DNA from: an uncultured Oscillospiraceae bacterium
GTDB taxonomy: Bacteria; Bacillota; Clostridia; Oscillospirales; Acutalibacteraceae
NCBI GenBank assembly: GCA_900542375.1
Contig: UQNI01000069.1
Span: 1-7,953, forward strand
Length of the DNA stretch: 7,953 nucleotides
Direction: 5' to 3'
Shown here: positions 1 through 5,114 of the stretch, piece after piece
Layout: each line of letters starts with the position of its first letter
Position numbering within the stretch: position 1 is the first letter of the stretch
Program-made: the position numbers and the translations under genes
The notes under the pieces: model-generated
The model's input: only the letters and a program-made list of their open reading frames with translations
Databases searched by the model: none
Told to the model about the DNA's origin: nothing

Positions 1-359
<359 letters not shown>

Positions 360-446
360 TAATTTCTTTGGTTTGGCTCTGTAATTTCCTTTCTGTTTTT
401 CTTTATTCAGTTTTCAGTGTACAAATGTTGTATTATGATAAGATTT
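360..446 (+). other. 23S trailer spacer without a 5S gene
   Basis: This pyrimidine-rich spacer lies between the 23S end and the terminator. The ATTCAGTTTTCAGTGTACA stretch near 405-423 resembles, from memory, 23S-5S spacers of Firmicutes. Here it leads to a terminator instead of a 5S gene. I see no tRNA or convincing promoter in it. Confidence 0.45.
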
Positions 447-477
447 AAGCCTTCTTTAGAAGGCTTTTTTTATTTTT
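447..477 (+). terminator. Intrinsic terminator of the rRNA operon
   Basis: The arms AAGCCTTC (447-454) and GAAGGCTT (459-466) form a perfect 8-bp stem with a TTTA loop, running directly into a T-rich tract to 477. It ends the 23S transcript before any 5S gene. The rRNA operon therefore stops at 23S at this locus. Confidence 0.9.
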
Positions 478-520
478 ACTTATTATTGTATTTATAGTTA
501 TTACAAATTAGTTATTATGA

Positions 521-549
521 TTGACTATGAAAGCAATTTTAGTTAAAGT
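521..549 (+). promoter_or_regulatory. Candidate sigma-A promoter for the zinc-ribbon gene
   Basis: TTGACT (521-526) is followed after 17 bases by TAAAGT (544-549). The -35 is good and the -10 is fair (4 of 6). It lies in the AT-rich gap (478-639) after the rRNA terminator and about 90 bases upstream of the start codon at 640. In such AT-rich DNA chance matches are common, so this is tentative. Confidence 0.4.
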
Positions 550-590
550 AATAATGATAAATAAATATTATTTATTTAAGTTTGTAAATA

Positions 591-624
591 AAGATATTAT
601 AAGCACTATTATCCATAATATCTT
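591..624 (+). repeat. 10-bp inverted repeat upstream of the ribosome site
   Basis: AAGATATTAT (591-600) and ATAATATCTT (615-624) are perfect reverse complements separated by 14 bases. They sit a few bases before the Shine-Dalgarno sequence of the gene at 640. The repeat could be an RNA hairpin influencing translation or an operator for a dimeric repressor. No T-run follows, so it is not a terminator. All-but-two A/T content lowers its significance. Confidence 0.5.
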
Positions 625-639
625 AGAAAAGGTGATTTT

Positions 640-1143
640 ATGATGAATTCAATTGAACAACTGGCCCGGTATAACTATAGCTATGAAGGAGAGGCGATAG
701 GAGCTGCTATTGCTATTATTGTAATTGTAATCTTTCTAGCAATTGCAGCAATATTGGCACAAATCTTTTTAGGTTTGGCAGTTTATCACGACGCAAAATC
801 CAAAGGTAATTCCAGCTCAGGAATGTGGGGTGTTTTGACAGGTGTCTTTGGATGGATACCCGCTATTATTTATTTATGCGTCAGAAACAGTTCCTCTCAA
901 AGAATTATTCAATGTACTACCTGTGGCTTTGCAATCCCGGCAAGCGCGCCAGGTTGTCCAAATTGTAATCATGCAAATCCTTTTGCCCAACAGTTTTACG
1001 GTCCATTTGTGGAACAATCTAAAAAACGAGCTAAAGGTTTCTTAATTGCAGCTATTTGCTGTTATGCAGCACTTATCTTGTTAATTATTGCAATTGTCGT
1101 TATTGTTGCTATATTCGCTGGTAATTATTATTACTATTATTAA
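640..1143 (+). CDS. Small membrane protein with a zinc ribbon
   Basis: This is a 167-residue hypothetical protein that I do not recognise as a named family. Residues about 19-48 form a long, very hydrophobic membrane helix. Residues about 62-82 are a second hydrophobic, glycine-containing segment (GMWGVLTGVFGWIPAIIY), and 133-160 form a third helix. Between the second and third segments is a rubredoxin-like zinc knuckle, C92-x2-C95-x10-C106-x2-C109 (CTTC...CPNC), probably cytoplasmic and structural. The C terminus is a run of five tyrosines. AAAAGGTG at 627-634 is the ribosome site; ATG codons at 640 and 643 are both possible, and the second has the better spacing. The gene lies alone between two terminators, so it is probably monocistronic. 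Its function is unknown; small zinc-ribbon membrane proteins are common in Clostridia. Confidence 0.85.
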   Translation: MMNSIEQLARYNYSYEGEAIGAAIAIIVIVIFLAIAAILAQIFLGLAVYHDAKSKGNSSSGMWGVLTGVFGWIPAIIYLCVRNSSSQRIIQCTTCGFAIPASAPGCPNCNHANPFAQQFYGPFVEQSKKRAKGFLIAAICCYAALILLIIAIVVIVAIFAGNYYYYY

Positions 1144-1154
1144 TGGAGCCTTGG

Positions 1155-1185
1155 AGGTAAATGTAAGAGTACATTTACCTTTTTT
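1155..1185 (+). terminator. Intrinsic terminator after the zinc-ribbon gene
   Basis: AGGTAAATGTA (1155-1165) and TACATTTACCT (1170-1180) form a perfect 11-bp stem with an AGAG loop, followed by a run of T to 1185. It separates the upstream gene from the ABC operon. The stem is symmetrical, but no T-run flanks it on the opposite strand, so it acts rightward. Confidence 0.9.
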
Positions 1186-1214
1186 CATCTATAATGAAAG
1201 GATTAAACACTTAT

Positions 1215-1925
1215 ATGTTGGAAGTTTCTCACTTAACAAAAATATATAAAAATCTGGTAGCAAACGGAAATTTAACCTTTACCGTTAATCCCGGAGAAAT
1301 TGCGGTCTTATTAGGTCCAAATGGTGCAGGTAAATCCACTGCAATCAAATGTATTTCAGGTTTACTGCGTTTTCAGGGAGAAATTAAAATTTGTGGTTAC
1401 CCAAATAAATCAATTGATGCAAAGCGTAATTTTGGGTACATTCCGGAAATTCCTGCACCGTATGAAAATTTGACGGTTATGGAACATTTAGAATTTATTG
1501 GTCGTGCTTATCAAGTAAGTGATTGGGAACAAAAAGCAAAAATGTTATTAAGCCGATTTGAAATGTCTGATAAAACAGATAAACTGGGGAAAGAGTTATC
1601 CAAAGGTATGCAACAAAAATTAAGTATCTGTTGTGCGTTGTTACCGGAACCCAAAGTAGTTTTATTTGATGAGCCTTTTGTAGGGTTAGATCCCCATGCA
1701 ATAAAAGAATTAAAAGCTGTTATGACGGAATTAAGATACGATGAATGTGCAGTATTAATCAGTACTCATATGTTGGATAGCGTTGAGGAATTCTGGGATA
1801 AAGCGCTAATTATGCGAAACGGTCAAATAGCAGCAGTACGAGAAAGAAAAGAAATTGAGCAAAGCGGAGAAGATCTTGAAAAGTTATTCTTTGAAATTAC
1901 GGAAGGAAGAGGAGAAAGTCAATGA
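1215..1925 (+). CDS. ABC transporter ATP-binding protein
   Basis: This is the ATPase subunit of an ABC exporter, 236 residues from the chosen start. It hydrolyses ATP on the inner membrane face to drive the permease encoded next. Walker A is GPNGAGKST (34-42), the signature is LSKGMQQK (128-135), Walker B is VVLFDE (148-153) with catalytic Glu153, and His185 lies in STHM. The Q-loop position reads YIPE, with Glu in place of Gln, as is frequent in the LSKGM exporter subgroup. The substrate cannot be read from the sequence. An ATG at 1194 would add seven residues (MKGLNTY) but has no Shine-Dalgarno. The ATG at 1215 begins the typical MLEVSHLTKIY and has AAAGGA at 1197-1202, rather far upstream. 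A TATAAT at 1190-1195 could be a -10 but lacks a matching -35. The stop overlaps the next start (ATGA). Confidence 0.93.
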   Translation: MLEVSHLTKIYKNLVANGNLTFTVNPGEIAVLLGPNGAGKSTAIKCISGLLRFQGEIKICGYPNKSIDAKRNFGYIPEIPAPYENLTVMEHLEFIGRAYQVSDWEQKAKMLLSRFEMSDKTDKLGKELSKGMQQKLSICCALLPEPKVVLFDEPFVGLDPHAIKELKAVMTELRYDECAVLISTHMLDSVEEFWDKALIMRNGQIAAVRERKEIEQSGEDLEKLFFEITEGRGESQ

Positions 1926-3517
1926 GTGCATTGTGTTATCTTTCCCGTAAGCAGATTAAGAACTTTATAAAAGAATTAGCTCATAATCCGGGAAAACTGG
2001 TTCTGTATATTATCTTAATTGCGGGTATCAGTGTATCTGTGTTTTCTCGATTTTTTTCTCCGGAGGATGAAGCATTAAACTTTGTTGCTGATATTAGTTT
2101 CTTGCACGGTGGCTACATTGGAGCAATGCTTTTGATTGCGCTGCCAATTTTATTAAGAGGTTTAAAATCAGGCGCTACTTTCTTTCGTATGAGTGATGTG
2201 CATTTTTTATTTATAGCACCTATTTCTCCAAAACTTATATTATTTTACGGTTTAATTAAGCAGTTAATGGCCAGTGCCTTGGTCACTCTTATTTTATTGG
2301 CATATTCTTCTATGCTGACGAATTTATTTGGAATAGAAATTTGGCAAATTATTGTTTTGGCAATAGGAGTCGCCATCATGCTATGTGCAATGCAGGCGCT
2401 TACCATGATGATTTACAGTTTAACAAACGGTAAGAAGAAACTCATTCAAATTACCTTAGCCATTGTATTTGCATGCGTGCTTGCCTTACTTGCTATTTAT
2501 GTCATTGAGTTTTTTGCTAATGGTGCAGATATCAATAGTGCTATTTCTTCTTTAAGCTCTCCTTACTTAGAGTATGTGCCAATGATTGGCTGGATGAAGG
2601 GCGCTGTTTTTGGTTATCTGTTCGGCAACTATCTCGCAGCAGGTATTTATACTGCTCTATTTATAGCTGTTATAGGTGCAGCCATTGCTATTTTTGCAGT
2701 AAAAGATTTAGATTTTTATGAAGATGTACTTCAGTCAACGGCCCGAGCAGACCAAGTAAGAAAAAATAAACGAGAAGGAAAAATGGATTTTGGGGGAGGA
2801 AAGGTACGCGTTACCTCTACCGGAATCAAAAAAGGCTGGGGTGCCAATGTGTTGTTTTATAAACATATGTTGGAAGGAAAACGAAGAAATAGATTTTTCA
2901 TCAGTACCCAAGCGATTTTTTTGTTTTTAATTAATATTATTTTTGTTGTTATTTTCCGTATCTCAGCAGAAGGGCAAGTAACACCAAATTTAATTATTGG
3001 TATTTCTGCAATGTTTAGCTGTTACATACAGTTTTTCTTTTCTGTTTCCGGGGATTGGTCTTTGGAATTAGATAAAACACCAATTTATTTAATTCCTGCC
3101 AATCCGTTTCAAAAATTAATTTGGGCTAGCATGACTACCATTATCCGTCCTTTTATGGAAGGAATTATTATGTTTGCTATTTTATGTGCTGTGTTGCAAG
3201 CAAATCCTCTGCTGGCTTTTGTTTGTGCAATTGTGTACGGTACAACAGGTCTGCTATATACAGCATGCAATATCTTATTTCAGAAATTATTTGGAAAAAC
3301 AAATTCTAATCGCGGACCAATTATGTTTATTTATATGCTATGTGTACTATTGGTAGCTACTCCCGGTATTATTTCCAGTATTCTTGTATGGATTTTTGCT
3401 ACAGGAGTTCCCTCTTTTGTAATAGGGCTTCCGTTTATCGGTTGGACCGTAGGTGTTTCTGTTCTGATTATATGCTTGTGCAGAAATATACTAGACAATG
3501 TAGAATATAATAAATAA
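1922..3517 (+). CDS. ABC exporter membrane (permease) protein
   Basis: This is a 531-residue integral membrane protein, the permease partner of the ATPase at 1215-1925. The two genes overlap by four bases (ATGA), and a strong AGGAGA ribosome site lies inside the ATPase gene, indicating translational coupling. It has about 12 hydrophobic segments, for example near residues 27-43, 63-80, 114-135, 140-166, 172-198, 325-346, 402-425, 465-490 and 494-516. A charged cytoplasmic stretch around 268-320 divides the protein into two halves. Composition and length fit the putative ABC exporter family of Firmicutes (Pfam ABC_export type); that assignment is from memory. The substrate is unknown. No strong terminator follows, so its transcript may run on into the 5S promoter region. 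Confidence 0.85.
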   Translation: MSALCYLSRKQIKNFIKELAHNPGKLVLYIILIAGISVSVFSRFFSPEDEALNFVADISFLHGGYIGAMLLIALPILLRGLKSGATFFRMSDVHFLFIAPISPKLILFYGLIKQLMASALVTLILLAYSSMLTNLFGIEIWQIIVLAIGVAIMLCAMQALTMMIYSLTNGKKKLIQITLAIVFACVLALLAIYVIEFFANGADINSAISSLSSPYLEYVPMIGWMKGAVFGYLFGNYLAAGIYTALFIAVIGAAIAIFAVKDLDFYEDVLQSTARADQVRKNKREGKMDFGGGKVRVTSTGIKKGWGANVLFYKHMLEGKRRNRFFISTQAIFLFLINIIFVVIFRISAEGQVTPNLIIGISAMFSCYIQFFFSVSGDWSLELDKTPIYLIPANPFQKLIWASMTTIIRPFMEGIIMFAILCAVLQANPLLAFVCAIVYGTTGLLYTACNILFQKLFGKTNSNRGPIMFIYMLCVLLVATPGIISSILVWIFATGVPSFVIGLPFIGWTVGVSVLIICLCRNILDNVEYNK

Positions 3518-3552
3518 AAATACAAAATATTGTAATTTAGGTGGATTCCCTG

Positions 3553-3581
3553 TTGAAATTTTTATATATCTGTGATATAAT
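3553..3581 (+). promoter_or_regulatory. Strong sigma-A promoter of the solitary 5S gene
   Basis: TTGAAA (3553-3558), a 17-base spacer and TATAAT (3576-3581) form a near-consensus promoter. TG at 3573-3574 provides an extended -10. An A/T-rich stretch (about 3515-3540) just upstream may act as an UP element. The expected start point, near 3588, is about a dozen bases before the 5S. It explains how the detached 5S gene is expressed. Confidence 0.85.
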
Positions 3582-3599
3582 AATACCAATGAATAAAAT

Positions 3600-3717
3600 A
3601 GTTGGTGTTGATTACAATGAGGGTCCACCTGTTCCCATACCGAACACAGAAGTTAAGCTCATTAGTGCCGAAGATACTTGGCTGGAGACGGCCCGGGACA
3701 ATAGGAAGATGCCAACA
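3600..3717 (+). rRNA. rrf: 5S ribosomal RNA
   Basis: This 5S rRNA of the large ribosomal subunit is complete. The core CCGAACACAGAAGTTAAGC (about 3640-3658) and the loop E/helix IV region (GATACTTGG...GGGACAATAGGAAG) are conserved. The terminal helix pairs GTTGGTGT (3601-3608) with ATGCCAAC (3709-3716), with GU pairs, which sets the ends to within a base or two. Normally it would follow 23S in the same transcript. Here it stands about 3.2 kb downstream, behind three protein genes, with its own promoter and terminator. Nothing in the sequence suggests decay. Any reading frame through it is spurious. Confidence 0.95.
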
Positions 3718-3724
3718 TATAAAG

Positions 3725-3760
3725 CAGATACCCAGTAGGGTATCTGTTTTTTTTGTTTTT
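3725..3760 (+). terminator. Intrinsic terminator of the 5S gene
   Basis: CAGATACCC (3725-3733) and GGGTATCTG (3738-3746) form a perfect 9-bp stem with an AGTA loop, followed by eight T and, after one G, five more. It cleanly ends the 5S transcription unit and separates it from the recombinase gene. Confidence 0.93.
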
Positions 3761-3848
3761 ATGTGAAGAAATTAAACAAAATGTAATTTTTCTTTTTTTA
3801 GACTACTATTATCGTGAGGATAACAATGTCAAAAAGGAGAGAAATGAC

Positions 3849-4679
3849 ATGAAGAATGTTGTAAAAAGATTTGAACAATATTTAATGGAGGAAGAAAAAA
3901 GCAAAGGTACAATCGAAAATTATATCAGGTCTGTACATATGTTTATAAAATGGATAGGGGTAAAAGAACATATTTCACGCCAGGCAGTCATTGAATGGAA
4001 AAACTATCTGCAAACGAAAGGATATTGCACGGTTACTGTCAACGCGAAGATAGCCGCATTGAATCAATTTTTATCTTTTATGGGTCGAAATGATTGCAGA
4101 GTAAAATTACTAAAAGTACAGCATCGTGTATTTCGGGATCATTCTAAGGAATTAAACAAGAATGAGTACAAAAAATTAATTGATACAGCCGAAAGTAAAG
4201 CAAAGCATCGTCTTTCACTATTAATTCAGACAATTTGTGCTACGGGAATCCATGTTTCGGAAGTAAAATATATCACAGTTGCAGCTGCTCAGGCAGGTAA
4301 GACAGAAATTATATTAAAGGGAAAGGTACGTACCATCTTATTACCGGGGAAATTATGCCGTAAATTAATTCAATATGCCAAAAAACAAAAAATCGCTTCC
4401 GGTGAAATCTTTATCACCAGAAGCGGTATTGGATTGTCACGTAAACAAATATGGTCGGAGATGAAAACCCTTTGTGTTCAGGCCGGTATAGAGGCTACGA
4501 AAGTTTTTCCACACAATCTAAGACATTTATTTGCTCGTTGTTACTATCAAGTATGTCATGATATTGTAAAATTGGCAGATATACTCGGGCATTCCCATAT
4601 AGAGACTACCAGAATCTATTTACTTTCTACAGGTACAGAACACCAATATCACCTTGAACGTTTGCGGCTTGTAAGCTAA
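3849..4679 (+). CDS. Tyrosine recombinase, probable inverton recombinase, with catalytic Arg replaced by His
   Basis: This 276-residue protein is of the phage-integrase/XerC-D type, which recombines short DNA sites through a covalent tyrosine intermediate. The N-terminal SAM-like core-binding domain spans about 5-80 and the catalytic domain about 100-270. Visible catalytic residues are Lys159 (GKVR), His222 and Arg225 in HNLRH, His248 in LGHS and Tyr257 in TTRIY. The first catalytic Arg, expected in TG-[I/L]-R-VSE, is His135 (codon CAT at 4251), one transition away from CGT. This could abolish or alter activity. The start at 3849 is chosen because AAGGAGA at 3834-3840 precedes it by eight bases; a longer frame from 3753 begins inside the 5S terminator T-run. 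The stop is 20 bases before the left inverted repeat, so it most likely acts on that switch. A weak TATTAT at 3807 may belong to its promoter. Confidence 0.92.
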   Translation: MKNVVKRFEQYLMEEEKSKGTIENYIRSVHMFIKWIGVKEHISRQAVIEWKNYLQTKGYCTVTVNAKIAALNQFLSFMGRNDCRVKLLKVQHRVFRDHSKELNKNEYKKLIDTAESKAKHRLSLLIQTICATGIHVSEVKYITVAAAQAGKTEIILKGKVRTILLPGKLCRKLIQYAKKQKIASGEIFITRSGIGLSRKQIWSEMKTLCVQAGIEATKVFPHNLRHLFARCYYQVCHDIVKLADILGHSHIETTRIYLLSTGTEHQYHLERLRLVS

Positions 4680-4696
4680 ACGGTTTTTATTTTCCG

Positions 4697-4725
4697 AAAA
4701 AGGACAAAAACTGTATTTTGTCCTT
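4697..4725 (-). terminator. Terminator-like hairpin formed by the left repeat on the leftward strand
   Basis: Read leftward, AAGGACAAAA, a 6-base loop and TTTTGTCCTT form a perfect 10-bp stem that merges into five T before CGG. It has the shape of an intrinsic terminator, although the stem has only three GC pairs and may be weak. It would stop the leftward transcript from the promoter at 4769-4797 before it enters the recombinase gene antisense. The right repeat lacks both the full stem and a T-run, so rightward transcripts would pass. Confidence 0.45.
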
Positions 4726-4726
4726 A
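4700..4726 (+). repeat. Left inverted repeat / recombination site (IRL)
   Basis: Bases 4703-4726 are the exact reverse complement of 4918-4941. The site has the architecture of a tyrosine-recombinase core: AAGGACAAAA (4700-4709), spacer ACTGTA (4710-4715) and TTTTGTCCTT (4716-4725). The two 10-bp arms are perfect inverted copies. The asymmetric 6-base spacer gives the site a direction. It lies 20 bases after the recombinase stop codon. Confidence 0.9.
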
Positions 4727-4768
4727 AATTGTGTAAAACATAACCACAAAGGTCATATATCTTCCTAT

Positions 4769-4797
4769 ACTATACACAATAACAGTCGTAATTTCAA
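4769..4797 (-). promoter_or_regulatory. Sigma-A promoter inside the invertible segment, facing left
   Basis: On the minus strand the -35 TTGAAA (4797-4792) and -10 TATAGT (4774-4769) are separated by exactly 17 bases. The start point would be near 4762, about 80 bases before the recombinase stop codon. No comparably good promoter faces right in the segment; TATTAT at 4905-4910 has no -35 partner. The surface protein gene therefore appears unpromoted in this orientation. Confidence 0.8.
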
Positions 4798-4825
4798 GTT
4801 TTTAAATTAATTTTTTATATTTTTT

Positions 4826-4861
4826 AAAAAAGGCTGAATGCAATTTTATATTGTTTCAGTC
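4826..4861 (-). terminator. Hairpin and T-tract upstream of the switch promoter
   Basis: An imperfect stem pairs 4832-4838 with 4855-4861 (one GU pair) and 4841-4844 with 4850-4853, with a small internal loop and a TTTAT apical loop. Leftward, six T follow (4831-4826). It lies upstream of the -35 on the same strand. After inversion it would insulate the promoter from recombinase read-through. The stem is modest, so this is tentative. Confidence 0.45.
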
Positions 4862-4917
4862 TTCTCTTTATGCTTTTTTAAGATAACAGGGAAAAGAGAC
4901 TTTATATTATATGATTC

Positions 4918-4944
4918 TAAGGACAAAATACAGTTTTTGTCTAA
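4918..4944 (-). repeat. Right inverted repeat / recombination site (IRR)
   Basis: Bases 4918-4941 are a perfect inverted copy of 4703-4726. The inner arm is AAGGACAAAA (4919-4928), the spacer TACAGT (4929-4934) is the exact reverse complement of the left spacer, and the outer arm TTTTGTCTAA (4935-4944) matches the consensus arm only in its first seven bases. The opposed spacers predict inversion, not deletion. The outer arms lie outside the crossover and should stay fixed. Confidence 0.9.
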
Positions 4945-5114
4945 AAGGAATGGAGGTATCTGAATCAGAATTCAATCGGTTGCTGCATTCACAGTTCTGC
5001 AAAAGTAATCTGATAAATAAAGCGGTATCTTTCGAGTGGAAAACATAAAATGTATACGTTTATAGTATTTGTGCATCAAAAATTTTCAATAGATATAGGG
5101 AGGTAAGAAGAAAA
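4945..5114 (+). promoter_or_regulatory. Leader of the surface protein gene, with its ribosome site
   Basis: This gap of about 170 bases lies between the right repeat and the start codon, and would be the constant part of the ON-state leader. GGGAGGT at 5098-5104 is a strong ribosome site ten bases before ATG 5115. GGAGG at 4952-4956 has no start codon at usable distance. TATAGT at 5061-5066 lacks a partner -35, so I see no constitutive promoter. No riboswitch or terminator is evident. Confidence 0.6.

Larger units (their letters stand above)
4703..4941. other. Invertible promoter segment (predicted phase-variation switch), OFF orientation
   Basis: The segment is bounded by a perfect 24-bp inverted repeat with a 191-bp interior (4727-4917). 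It sits between a tyrosine recombinase gene and a surface protein gene. The interior carries a sigma-A promoter on the minus strand (4769-4797) and a hairpin-plus-T terminator on the same strand (4826-4861), and no convincing gene. Recombination between the head-to-head spacers would invert the block, mapping position x to 9644 minus x. The -35 would move to 4847-4852 and the -10 to 4870-4875, facing right. The predicted mRNA would start near 4882, giving a leader of about 230 bases before the ATG at 5115. In the orientation given, the promoter faces away. This matches the design of known invertible promoters such as the fim switch and the C. difficile switches; actual inversion is inferred. 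Confidence 0.85.

Noticed and set aside
3500..3536. A possible terminator after the ABC permease gene
   Set aside because: Only a five-pair TACAA/TTGTA stem is visible, with no T-run on the plus strand.
3541..3738. A 65-codon open frame across the 5S gene
   Set aside because: It overlaps the 5S promoter, the 5S RNA and its terminator, so it is spurious.
3753..3848. N-terminal extension of the recombinase from an ATG-less-favoured upstream start
   Set aside because: The extra 32 codons begin in the 5S terminator T-run with no ribosome site, whereas 3849 has AAGGAGA at ideal spacing and begins the usual core-binding domain.
4724..4756. A ten-residue minus-strand leader peptide frame just after the switch promoter, with AGGAAG upstream
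   Set aside because: The expected transcription start (about 4762) falls inside the AGGAAG, so a complete ribosome site would not be in the mRNA.
4905..4910. TATTAT as a rightward -10 in the invertible segment
   Set aside because: The bases 17 upstream (GATAAC, 4882-4887) are not a usable -35; the region is simply A/T-rich.
4703..4941. The inverted repeats as ends of an insertion sequence or a MITE
   Set aside because: There is no target duplication flanking them, the interior carries a promoter and no transposase, and the dyad-spacer-dyad form at each end is that of a site-specific recombination core.
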